Of a DNA stretch of 40,598 nt, positions 1 to 6,377 are shown piece by piece. Origin of the DNA: UBA5734 sp964499985 (lineage in GTDB: Bacteria > Bacillota > Clostridia > Saccharofermentanales > UBA5734); assembly GCA_964499985.1 (NCBI GenBank), contig CAZCMX010000017.1, positions 1 through 40,598 on the forward strand, written 5' to 3'. Every line of letters starts with the position of its first letter. Position 1 is the stretch's first letter. The position numbers and the translations under genes are program-made. The notes under the pieces are model-generated. The model searched no databases and was not told the DNA's origin. It saw only the letters and a program-made list of their open reading frames with translations.

Positions 1-520
1 GCGTTGTGAGCAGATATTTCTTGATGTTCCGGATGAAGGTGGTGTTTTTATCCAGACACTCGAAGACATATTCGATGTGGGTGCTGTCGATGCGCTGCAG
101 CCGTTCCTTGACCAATTTCAGCTTATAGGCCAAGGCACGTTCACTGGGCAGGATGTTCTCGCGCTGAATATTGCTGTCAACCATGATAATCGTAGCAGCA
201 TCATCGTCGAGATTACGCACGATGACCGGGAGAGTCTCCATGCCAGCTAGCTCACTTGCCCGTTTGCGTCGGTGACCAGAGATTAGCTCGTAACCACCAT
301 CTTCACGAGGGCGGGCGATGACCGGAACCAGAACGCCGTGTTTGGTGATGCTCTTGGCGGTCTCCAGCATTGATTCGTCATCGGTCACCTTGAAGGGGTG
401 ATTTTTGAACGGATGCAGTTCGGTCAGAGGAATATCGATGACCTTCTCCTGAGATGCCTCAACTCGGGCTTCTTCGGTCTGAAAGATCTCATCGTAGGAT
501 GCGTAGCCCTTTCTTCTCAC
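1..520 (-). CDS. ParB-like N-terminal domain fused to a replisome-organiser-like C-terminal segment (partial at window edge)
   Basis: The reading frame runs off position 1, so the C-terminus is missing. The first ~130 codons read as a ParB/Spo0J-type nuclease-like domain: DIPLTELHPFKNHPFKV, then GGYELISGHRRKRASELAG (box with GHRR), then MVDSNIQRENILPSERA. Directly after AYKLKL, where ParB relatives of conjugative elements continue into their helix-turn-helix region, the sequence changes to KERLQRIDSTHIEYVFECLD and then KNTTFIRNIKKYLL. That resembles the C-terminal (DUF6017-type) region of replisome organisers of Tn1549-like elements. The frame is open across the junction. A GTG at 520 is the likeliest start, but no good ribosome site precedes it, and the frame stays open to a TGA about 100 bp further upstream. 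I infer an in-frame deletion between neighbouring genes of an integrated element; function is doubtful. Family assignments are from memory of the motifs. Confidence 0.6.
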   Translation of the reverse strand, partial: MRRKGYASYDEIFQTEEARVEASQEKVIDIPLTELHPFKNHPFKVTDDESMLETAKSITKHGVLVPVIARPREDGGYELISGHRRKRASELAGMETLPVIVRNLDDDAATIIMVDSNIQRENILPSERALAYKLKLVKERLQRIDSTHIEYVFECLDKNTTFIRNIKKYLLTT

Positions 521-631
521 TGTATCAAATCGGCCGGCGAGTGGAAACCATCGGTTGGATTCGCACGCTGCCAAAGGGCTGGATGGCCGCCTGCTCGATT
601 CATCTGCTCAGCCCCGGACCCCCTTGCTATT

Positions 632-662
632 TTATATTTGATCAAATATAATTTGATCAAAT
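632..662. promoter_or_regulatory. Tandem palindromes, probable OhrR operator for the gpx-ohrR operon
   Basis: A perfect 20-bp palindrome centred on TTTGATCAAA (632-651) abuts a second 12-bp palindrome, ATTTGATCAAAT (651-662). Their centres are 15 bp apart. They end 21 bp before the gpx start codon and immediately before its CGGAGG ribosome site, so a bound dimer would block the promoter or the first transcribed bases. MarR/OhrR dimers bind AT-rich inverted repeats of this kind, and an OhrR gene lies in the operon. Assignment to OhrR is inferred. Confidence 0.7.
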
Positions 663-683
663 ATAAAAAACGGAGGCTTCCTC

Positions 684-1226
684 ATGAGCATTTACGATTA
701 TTCAGTCAAGAACACCGCCGGCGAAGAGATTTCGCTGCAAAAATTCGAGGGCAAGGTCCTCATGATTGTCAACACCGCCACCGGCTGCGGTTTCACCCCC
801 CAGTACAAGGACATCGAGGCCATGCATGAGGCCTATCATGACCAGGGTCTCGAGATTCTCGACATTCCCTGCAACCAGTTTGCCGGCCAGACTCCGGGGA
901 CTGACGAAGAGATCCATAATTTCTGCACCCTGCACTACAATACCCAATTCCCCCAGATGAAAAAGTCCGATGTCAATGGGGAAAATGCCTTGCCACTCTA
1001 TGGCTATCTCAAGCAGCAGAAGGGTTTCGAGGGCTTTGGCAAAAGTCCGAGTGCCCTGGCCATGGCTGTGATGCTGAAGAAAATCGACAAGAATTACAAA
1101 AACAATCCCGACATCAAATGGAATTTCACCAAATTCATTGTCGACCGCAGCGGCAATGTCGTCGCCCGGTTTGAGCCCACAGCGGATATGAAAAAGGTGG
1201 AAGCTTTCGTCAAGGACTTGCTTTGA
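684..1226 (+). CDS. gpx: Glutathione peroxidase family thiol peroxidase (Cys type)
   Basis: This 180-residue protein has the full glutathione-peroxidase fold signatures. The active-site loop is NTATGCGFTPQY with Cys35; the second block is IPCNQFAGQTPG with Gln69; the third is WNFTKF with Trp146 and Asn147. The peroxidatic residue is an ordinary cysteine (TGC), not selenocysteine. Such bacterial enzymes reduce hydrogen peroxide and organic hydroperoxides in the cytoplasm, usually with thioredoxin rather than glutathione as donor. CGGAGG lies 7 bases before the ATG. It is followed 46 bp later by ohrR and preceded by tandem palindromes, so it is probably induced by organic peroxides. Pairing OhrR with a Gpx instead of the usual Ohr protein is notable. 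Confidence 0.93.
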   Translation: MSIYDYSVKNTAGEEISLQKFEGKVLMIVNTATGCGFTPQYKDIEAMHEAYHDQGLEILDIPCNQFAGQTPGTDEEIHNFCTLHYNTQFPQMKKSDVNGENALPLYGYLKQQKGFEGFGKSPSALAMAVMLKKIDKNYKNNPDIKWNFTKFIVDRSGNVVARFEPTADMKKVEAFVKDLL

Positions 1227-1272
1227 ATCACAGGCAAGGTCCAGCGGGACCGCCGGGAAGGGACTGATTCGG

Positions 1273-1698
1273 ATGGACGATGCTCAGTATGATGCCTTGA
1301 AATTGGAAAACCAGCTTTGCTTTCCGCTCTATGCCGCAGCCCGTAAAGTCGTGGGCCTTTATACCCCATTGCTGAAGCCACTTGGCATCACCTATACCCA
1401 ATACCTGGTTTTCCTGGTGCTCTGGCAGCAGGATGGCATTGCCATCGGAGAGCTGGGCAAGAAGCTGCACCTCGACACAGGTACGCTCACCCCGCTTTTG
1501 AAAAAAATGGCGCTCGATGGTTTCATCGAGCGCACCAGGAGCTCAGTCGACGAGCGCGTCGTGTCTGTCCATCTGACCCCGGCCGGACTGGCGCTGCGGG
1601 AGCAGGCCAGGGACATCCCCAGGCAGATTGCCCAGTGTGTCATGCTGCCGCAAGCAGAGGCCCAGGCGCTCTACCGTCTGCTGTACCAGATCCTCTAG
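1273..1698 (+). CDS. ohrR: OhrR-type MarR-family peroxide-sensing repressor
   Basis: This 141-residue MarR-family protein begins with the OhrR hallmark LENQLCFPLYAAAR, where Cys16 is the expected peroxide-sensing cysteine (Cys15 in Bacillus subtilis OhrR). The winged helix follows: IAIGELGKKLHLDTGTLTPL, then the wing at ERTRSSVDERVVSVHLT with its conserved Asp-Glu-Arg. In known OhrR proteins, oxidation of this cysteine by organic hydroperoxides releases DNA. The gene lies downstream of gpx on the same strand, with an AAGGGA ribosome site, and ends just before a strong terminator. It probably represses its own operon through the palindromes at 632-662. No second conserved cysteine is obvious, which fits the one-Cys class. 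Confidence 0.92.
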   Translation: MDDAQYDALKLENQLCFPLYAAARKVVGLYTPLLKPLGITYTQYLVFLVLWQQDGIAIGELGKKLHLDTGTLTPLLKKMALDGFIERTRSSVDERVVSVHLTPAGLALREQARDIPRQIAQCVMLPQAEAQALYRLLYQIL

Positions 1699-1702
1699 GA
1701 TC

Positions 1703-1728
1703 AAAAAACACCCTTTCGGGTGTTTTTT
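1703..1728. terminator. Bidirectional terminator between ohrR and ppk2
   Basis: An 11-bp perfect stem (AAAAAACACCC / GGGTGTTTTTT) closes on a TTTC loop. It has a T-run on either strand, so it can end both the gpx-ohrR transcript and the convergent ppk2 transcript. Confidence 0.9.
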
Positions 1729-1753
1729 ATTGGTCGATTTTGGCCGTCCGCCC

Positions 1754-2620
1754 TCAGTCCCTGAACAGGTCCGGCACGAAGGTCTGGTCGGTGATCGGCG
1801 GCCGGACATAGCCGCGGTCCTCTTTCAGGGGCGGCAATTGGAGCGGCTCCGGGGTCAGGTCTTCATAGGGGATCTGGGTCAGGAGGTGGTGGATGCAATT
1901 GAGCCGGGCATGCATCTTGATATCGGCATCGACCACGAACCAGGGGCTTTGCTTGGTATCGGTATAGGCGAACAAGGTATCCTTGGCCCGCGAATAATCA
2001 CCCCAGCGGTTTCTCGACTCGAGATCCATCGGGCTGATTTTCCAGCGCTTGGTCGGGTCTTCGATCCGTTCCTTGAACCGCTTCTCCTGTTCTTCATCAC
2101 TGACGGAGAACCAGTATTTGATCAGGATGATCCCGGAACGGATCAGCATTTTCTCGAATTCCGGGCAAGAGCGCAGAAATTCCTGGTACTCCTCCTCGGT
2201 GCAAAAGCCCATGACCCGCTCGACCCCGCCACGGTTGTACCAGCTGCGGTCAAACAGGACAATCTCCCCGGCCGAAGGCAGGCGCGCCACATAGCGCTGG
2301 TAAAACCACTGGGTCGATTCCTTGGGAGTCGGGGCTGACAGGGCTTCGACCCGGCAGACCCGCGGGTTCAGAGCTTCCGTGATCCGCTTGATCGCGCCCC
2401 CCTTGCCTGCCGCATCACGGCCCTCGAAAAGGACGACGACCTTGAGCCCCTTGAATTTGACCCATTCCTGCAGCTTGACCAGTTCGACCTGCAGGCGGGC
2501 CAGCTCGCGTTCATAATATTTTTTGGTGATGACCTGGCGTTTTTTGCCATGGAACTCAATCGTCTTGATGTCATTTTCAGGATCAGGCTTGGCGATCAGT
2601 CGCTGACTTTTCTCACTCAT
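1754..2620 (-). CDS. ppk2: Polyphosphate kinase 2 family protein
   Basis: The 288-residue protein matches the one-domain PPK2 family, which moves phosphate between polyphosphate and nucleotides (for example GDP or ADP to the triphosphate). Walker A is GRDAAGKGG (residues 67-75); Walker B is FDRSWYNRGG (about 123-132); the lid carries RFKERIEDPTKRWKISPMD. Length and the FEGRDAAGKGGAIK and YTDTKQSPW blocks fit the P-loop kinase fold of class I PPK2. I chose the ATG at 2620 because AGGAGG lies 7 bases upstream; an open frame continues to 2809 but adds no family-like sequence. A TACAAT box about 60 bp upstream could be its -10. It converges on ohrR. Nucleotide preference cannot be read from sequence. 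Confidence 0.92.
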   Translation of the reverse strand: MSEKSQRLIAKPDPENDIKTIEFHGKKRQVITKKYYERELARLQVELVKLQEWVKFKGLKVVVLFEGRDAAGKGGAIKRITEALNPRVCRVEALSAPTPKESTQWFYQRYVARLPSAGEIVLFDRSWYNRGGVERVMGFCTEEEYQEFLRSCPEFEKMLIRSGIILIKYWFSVSDEEQEKRFKERIEDPTKRWKISPMDLESRNRWGDYSRAKDTLFAYTDTKQSPWFVVDADIKMHARLNCIHHLLTQIPYEDLTPEPLQLPPLKEDRGYVRPPITDQTFVPDLFRD

Positions 2621-2736
2621 CGATGGGCCTCCTTTTGGGCAGCCACGAGTGGCCACGATCAAGGGTGCGATTTGTTCATGGATTAATTGTAGCACAATCC
2701 ACGTCGATGGTGCCGGGAGAATCGATCCGGCAGGGA

Positions 2737-3867
2737 TCAGACCCGGACCAGTTCGTAAGCCCGGGTTCCCAGACCGATCTTTTCGGCATGGCTGAGGCAG
2801 CTGCGCCACTCTGATTCCGGGGTCGAGTTGACAAAGTGGTCATGATGGTCGATGAAATGGGGGCGATGGAGATTGTCGGACAGCTGGCTGTTCGGCAGTG
2901 GGGTGGCAGCCAGGCAGGCATCGGCACAGGCCTGGTCAAGGGCCAGTGGGTCGAATGAGGCAAACATGCCGATATCCGGCAGGATCGGGGCATCGTTCTC
3001 GCCATGGCAGTCACAATTGGGCGACACATCGACGATCAGGGAAATGTGGAAATGGGGACGGCCATCGACAACAGCCTTGGCATATTCAGCCATGCGGTAA
3101 TTGAGGATCTCGACGGCATTGCCATTGGTGAATTCAATCGCATCGAAATTGCAGGAACCAAGACAGCGGCCACATCCGACGCAATGGTCCAGGTCGACAT
3201 GCATCTTGCGCGTGGCCTGGTCAAAGACCAGGGCATCATTGGCACATTCCTTGAGGCAGCGCAGGCAGCCACGGCATAAATCCTCGTGGATCGTCGCCTG
3301 GCCATTGTTATGCTGATGCATCTTGCCGGCGCGGGAACCGCAACCCATGCCGATGTTTTTGATGGTGCCGCCAAAGCCCGTCATTTCATGACCTTTGAAA
3401 TGGGTCAGGCTGATGAAGACATCGGCGTCCATGATGGCCCGGCCGATCCGGGCTTTGTCGACATATTCACCGCCGGCAACCGGAACCTCGACATCATCGG
3501 TCCCCTTGAGGCCATCCCCGATCAGGATCGGACAGCCTGCAGTCAAGGCCGTGAAGCCGTTTTCCCAGGCACATTCCAGATGCTCCAGGGCATTCTTGCG
3601 GCTGCCCGGGTAGAGGGTATTGCAATCGGTCAGGTACGGTTTGCCGCCGAGTGACTTCACGACATCGACGACGGCCCGCGCATAATTGGGCCGCAGGTAG
3701 CTGATATTGCCCAGTTCACCAAAATGGAGCTTGATGGCGGCAAATTTGCCATCCAGGTCCAATTCGCCGATCCCGGCCGCCTTGATGAGTTTTTTGAGCT
3801 TGGTCGGCATGCTGTCGCCAAACGCTTTTGTCCGGAAATCAGAAAAATAAACCTTAGCACGTTCCAT
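2737..3867 (-). CDS. DUF362 domain protein with two 4Fe-4S clusters
   Basis: This 376-residue protein has an N-terminal DUF362 domain (IKLHFGELGNISYLRP, then HFKGHEMTGFGGTIKNIGMG). It is followed by two ferredoxin motifs, CxxCxxCxxxC at Cys198/201/204/208 and Cys229/232/235/239, and then a second DUF362-like stretch up to the C-terminus. DUF362 proteins are common in anaerobes and are thought to act in redox reactions; the substrate is unknown. The start ATG at 3867 has an AGGAG site. The promoter at 3911-3941 is of MerR-activated type, and the MerR gene lies just upstream on the same strand, so expression is probably switched on by an electrophile or thiol stress. A second, differently arranged DUF362 protein lies at 34688-35872. 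Confidence 0.88.
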   Translation of the reverse strand: MERAKVYFSDFRTKAFGDSMPTKLKKLIKAAGIGELDLDGKFAAIKLHFGELGNISYLRPNYARAVVDVVKSLGGKPYLTDCNTLYPGSRKNALEHLECAWENGFTALTAGCPILIGDGLKGTDDVEVPVAGGEYVDKARIGRAIMDADVFISLTHFKGHEMTGFGGTIKNIGMGCGSRAGKMHQHNNGQATIHEDLCRGCLRCLKECANDALVFDQATRKMHVDLDHCVGCGRCLGSCNFDAIEFTNGNAVEILNYRMAEYAKAVVDGRPHFHISLIVDVSPNCDCHGENDAPILPDIGMFASFDPLALDQACADACLAATPLPNSQLSDNLHRPHFIDHHDHFVNSTPESEWRSCLSHAEKIGLGTRAYELVRV

Positions 3868-3910
3868 ATTGTTTCGCTCCTGTTCGCAGGGTATTCTGCA
3901 ATCACGAGCG

Positions 3911-3941
3911 ATTATATCGATTAAAGTTAACTTTAAGTCAA
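3911..3941 (-). promoter_or_regulatory. MerR-type promoter with 19-bp spacer and internal palindrome
   Basis: On the minus strand the -35 TTGACT (3936-3941) and -10 TATAAT (3911-3916) are separated by 19 bp, two more than optimal. The spacer is largely filled by a perfect 16-bp palindrome, TTAAAGTTAACTTTAA (3921-3936). An overlong spacer holding a dyad is the architecture of MerR-activated promoters, where the regulator untwists the DNA. The half-sites CTTAAAG-N4-CTTTAA resemble those described for the AdhR/NmlR branch. Confidence 0.88.
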
Positions 3942-3945
3942 TCCC

Positions 3946-4386
3946 TTATTTGCCCTTCAAGATGTATTTATGGAATTTTTCCGGTATCGCTTCCAGGGGC
4001 AGCTGGTCATGGACCGAACAGGTGCCGGCGGCCTGGGCAGTCTCGTAATACCAGCGTTTGAAATCCAGCATATCCAGCATGTCCTGGAGCTCTTGCATCT
4101 GCAAAACCACGGCGGCCTGCTGGTCTGTGATGATCGCCAGACGTTCACCGATACGGGCATCACCTTCCACACAGCAGTCGATGAAATGCTTGATTTCCTT
4201 GATCGGCATGCCGGTTTTCTTGAGGCATTCGATGGTCTTGAGCATCGACATGTCTTCTGACTTGAACAGCCGGATCCCGCCATCGGATCGTTCAACAAAG
4301 GGCAAAAGACCTTCCTTGTCATAATATCTCAAGGTTGAGGCGGCGACTTTGATCTGCCTGGCTGCTTCTCCCACTGTATAGACCAT
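3946..4386 (-). CDS. MerR-family transcriptional regulator (AdhR/NmlR-like)
   Basis: The 146-residue protein has a typical MerR DNA-binding head (YTVGEAARQIKVAASTLRYY at residues 3-22, wing to about 70) and a dimerisation helix (about 80-115). Cys54 in TIECLKKTG falls near the conserved cysteine of AdhR/NmlR aldehyde- and thiol-stress sensors; Cys71 and Cys72 precede VEGD. The start ATG has a GGAGG site. The stop codon lies next to the promoter of the DUF362 gene, which it probably activates. A related imperfect dyad at 4425-4450 lies upstream of the gene itself and suggests self-control. Effector identity (aldehyde, quinone, other) is not visible. Confidence 0.9.
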   Translation of the reverse strand: MVYTVGEAARQIKVAASTLRYYDKEGLLPFVERSDGGIRLFKSEDMSMLKTIECLKKTGMPIKEIKHFIDCCVEGDARIGERLAIITDQQAAVVLQMQELQDMLDMLDFKRWYYETAQAAGTCSVHDQLPLEAIPEKFHKYILKGK

Positions 4387-4424
4387 ACGGGTTCCCTCCG
4401 GAATTTGGTATCTTGCAACTTCTG

Positions 4425-4450
4425 CTAACCTGAAGTTTACTTTAAGTTAG
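4425..4450. promoter_or_regulatory. Imperfect inverted repeat upstream of the merR gene
   Basis: CTAAC and GTTAG ends flank a core (CTGAAG-N4-CTTTAAG) that copies the palindrome at 3921-3936 with a few changes. It lies about 40 bp upstream of the merR start, and 50 bp upstream of the divergent DUF1801 gene. It is probably a second site for the same regulator. Confidence 0.65.
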
Positions 4451-4499
4451 ATCCACCTGTCAAAGCTGCGACTGGGCAGCAGCCATTGGAGGCAAACAG

Positions 4500-4922
4500 A
4501 TGTCTGACAAGCTCCCTCCCTTTTCCACGATCGACGAATATATCCAGCTCTTTACCGGAGAGACCAGGGATCGCCTGGTCCTGCTGCGCGCGGTCATCCG
4601 GGATGCCGCACCCGAGGCTGCAGAGAAAATCAGCTATCAGATGCCGACCTTCTATCTGGCGGGAAACCTCGTCCATTTCGCTGCGTTCAAGAACCATATC
4701 GGCTTCTACCCGGTGCCGAGCGGGATCGAGGCTTTCCGGGAGGAGCTGGCAGCATTCAAGGGGGCCAAGGGCTCGGTCCAGTTTCCCCATGACCAGCCCT
4801 TGCCATTGGACCTGGTGCGGCGGATCGTGCACTTCCGGGTGAATGAGAATCTGGCTCAGGCTGCCGCTAAAAAAGCCAAAGGCCAGCCAGCCAGGGCCGC
4901 CGGGGCAAAGAACAATGGTTGA
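4500..4922 (+). CDS. DUF1801 (YdhG-like) domain protein
   Basis: The 140-residue protein carries the DUF1801 pattern: FSTIDEYIQLFTGETRDRL, then KISYQMPTFYLAGNLVHFAAFKNHIGFYP, then SVQFPHDQPLPLDLVRRIV. The family has a YdhG-like fold; one Bacillus member has been linked to iron handling, but the general role is unknown. The C-terminal 25 residues are Ala/Lys-rich and look disordered. A GGAGG site precedes the ATG. Its stop overlaps the start of the methyltransferase frame by 8 bases, so the two were probably translated together. It is divergent from merR across the imperfect dyad at 4425-4450. Confidence 0.85.
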   Translation: MSDKLPPFSTIDEYIQLFTGETRDRLVLLRAVIRDAAPEAAEKISYQMPTFYLAGNLVHFAAFKNHIGFYPVPSGIEAFREELAAFKGAKGSVQFPHDQPLPLDLVRRIVHFRVNENLAQAAAKKAKGQPARAAGAKNNG

Positions 4923-5537
4923 CTCCGGCAGGGAACAGCTGTTCAATACCATCGCCCCGGTCTATGGCTGGTTTTTCAATCTCCAGCGCCGGCATTTCAG
5001 CCGGTCGCTGGCCCTGGCGACGCCACGCCTGGACCTGGCCCAGGGCCAGTCGGTGCTCGATGTCGGCTGCGGTACGGGTGCTCTCTGCTCCGTGCTGGAG
5101 GAGAGGGGATTAGTGGTGACCGGGATCGAACCCGCAGCGGGAATGCTGGCCATCGCCCAAAAAAGCTGTCTGGACGCCGCATCAGCCTGATCCAGGCCAA
5201 TGTCCTCGATCGCCTGCCATTTGCTGATCAATCGTTTGATGTGACAATCGCCTCCTTTGTGGCCCATGGGCTCATGCCCGCCGAGCGTCAAAACATGTAT
5301 CGCGAAATGAGCCGGCTGTCCCGGGACAAAGTGATCCTCTATGATTACAACCAAAAGCGTTCGCCACTGACGACGCTCCTCGAATGGCTGGAACGAGGTG
5401 ACTATTTTCGCTTCATCCAGCAGGCAGAATCTGAGATGGTCCACGGTCTGGCTGGCTCCGGGCCCTGTTTCAGCTCGGTCGAGGTCATCCCGGCCCAAGG
5501 ACAAGCCTCCTTCTACATCTGTACGCCCCTCCGCTGA
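4915..5537 (+). pseudogene. Class I SAM-dependent methyltransferase, frameshifted
   Basis: Two frames together encode one methyltransferase. The first (ATG at 4915, stop at 5190) holds the N-terminus and motif I, VLDVGCGTGALCSVLEERG, then the acidic motif GIEPAAGMLAIAQK. The second continues with LSGRRISLIQANVLDRLPFA, DQSFDVTIASFVAHGLM (motif IV) and a C-terminal half ending at 5537. The switch falls at the A6 run near 5159-5164: one extra A would give an unbroken frame of roughly 207 residues. The gene overlaps the DUF1801 gene by 8 bases and ends flush against the convergent gene at 5538. It could be a true inactivating indel, an assembly error in a homopolymer, or transcriptional slippage. 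No substrate can be named. Confidence 0.85.
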
Positions 5538-6377
5538 TCAGATGCGGCGCTGAGGTCCGTCGGGTCTTAAGGCCAGGTCGGATCCTGATCCCTCGCGACC
5601 TGGCCTGGCTTCACCGGCCTGGCCTGCTGGTTCTGGCTGAGCCGCAAACTCCGTCAGATATTTCCAATAGCGTTTCGGCATCAGGTTCCTCTGCAGCCTG
5701 GGATTGGTCCGTTCGCTGATGGCGATCTGCCGATGATAGGTCCGCCAGATGTTCTCGAAGGCATCATCGCTGTCTGTCCAGGACGCAAGGGCTGCCGGAA
5801 CCCTGTCAGTCAGGATCCATTCGCGCCGATTATACAGGGCCGCCAGGCCACGCCGGATATCATGGATGATCCAGGCCTGGTCCGCCAGGCGATCGGCAAA
5901 ATGCGGTGCGAGCAGCATCGTGATATTATTGTCCGGCTCATACTTGGCATAATAGATCCCGGCTGATGACCGGATGAACCGGACCAGGCCGGTCATCCGG
6001 TGCACCTCACGGGTGACACGCTGGCTTTGGGCCTGGACCGTGCGGACGATATCCTCCTGCAGATGGTCATCGACAGACGGACCCAGGCGAAATCCCAGCC
6101 GGACATAGCGGTCAATCCAGTAGCCTCGCTCCGGACGCTCGGTCTGAAAGACATGCAGCACCTGCTCAAAGGCCTGCTCGGAAATCCGCTCCCGGATCGA
6201 ACGGGCGACTTTATCTGCAGCAGCCAGGTCGGTCTCAACCGAGATCTGCTGGTCGAGCCAATTGACCGCCAGGCCCTGGCGGGCCAGGATCTGGTCCGGT
6301 TTCTCCTTGCGAACAGAGCTCAGATACAGAGCCGACAAAAGACCCTCGAAGCTGCCATCAAATACATAGATCAGCAT
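5538..6377 (-). CDS. Partner protein of radical-SAM DNA repair cassette (TIGR03915/DUF4130 type)
   Basis: The 279-residue protein begins MLIYVFDGSFEGLLSALYLS, typical of the 'probable DNA metabolism protein' family that is nearly always paired with the radical SAM protein found just upstream here. Further family-like blocks are MTGLVRFIRSSAGIYYAKYE, PDNNITMLLAPHFADRL and the LMPKRYWKYLTEF segment. The last ~40 residues are Gly/Pro/Arg-rich and look disordered. No uracil-DNA-glycosylase domain follows, although some relatives are fused to one. The start ATG overlaps the stop of the radical SAM gene (ATGA), so the two are translationally coupled. A role in DNA modification or repair is a family-level inference; the reaction is unknown. 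Confidence 0.85.
   Translation of the reverse strand: MLIYVFDGSFEGLLSALYLSSVRKEKPDQILARQGLAVNWLDQQISVETDLAAADKVARSIRERISEQAFEQVLHVFQTERPERGYWIDRYVRLGFRLGPSVDDHLQEDIVRTVQAQSQRVTREVHRMTGLVRFIRSSAGIYYAKYEPDNNITMLLAPHFADRLADQAWIIHDIRRGLAALYNRREWILTDRVPAALASWTDSDDAFENIWRTYHRQIAISERTNPRLQRNLMPKRYWKYLTEFAAQPEPAGQAGEARPGREGSGSDLALRPDGPQRRI

Noticed and set aside
398..829. Plus-strand open frame overlapping the ParB-like fragment and the gpx start
   Set aside because: It crosses the operator and gpx in the wrong frame and has no coding signals.
684..1226. Selenoprotein glutathione peroxidase
   Set aside because: The active-site codon is TGC (Cys), with no in-frame TGA before the normal stop.
5155..5170. 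Programmed -1 ribosomal frameshift in the methyltransferase
   Set aside because: The A6 run does not form an X XXY YYZ heptamer in the zero frame, and no downstream pseudoknot is evident, so an indel is simpler.
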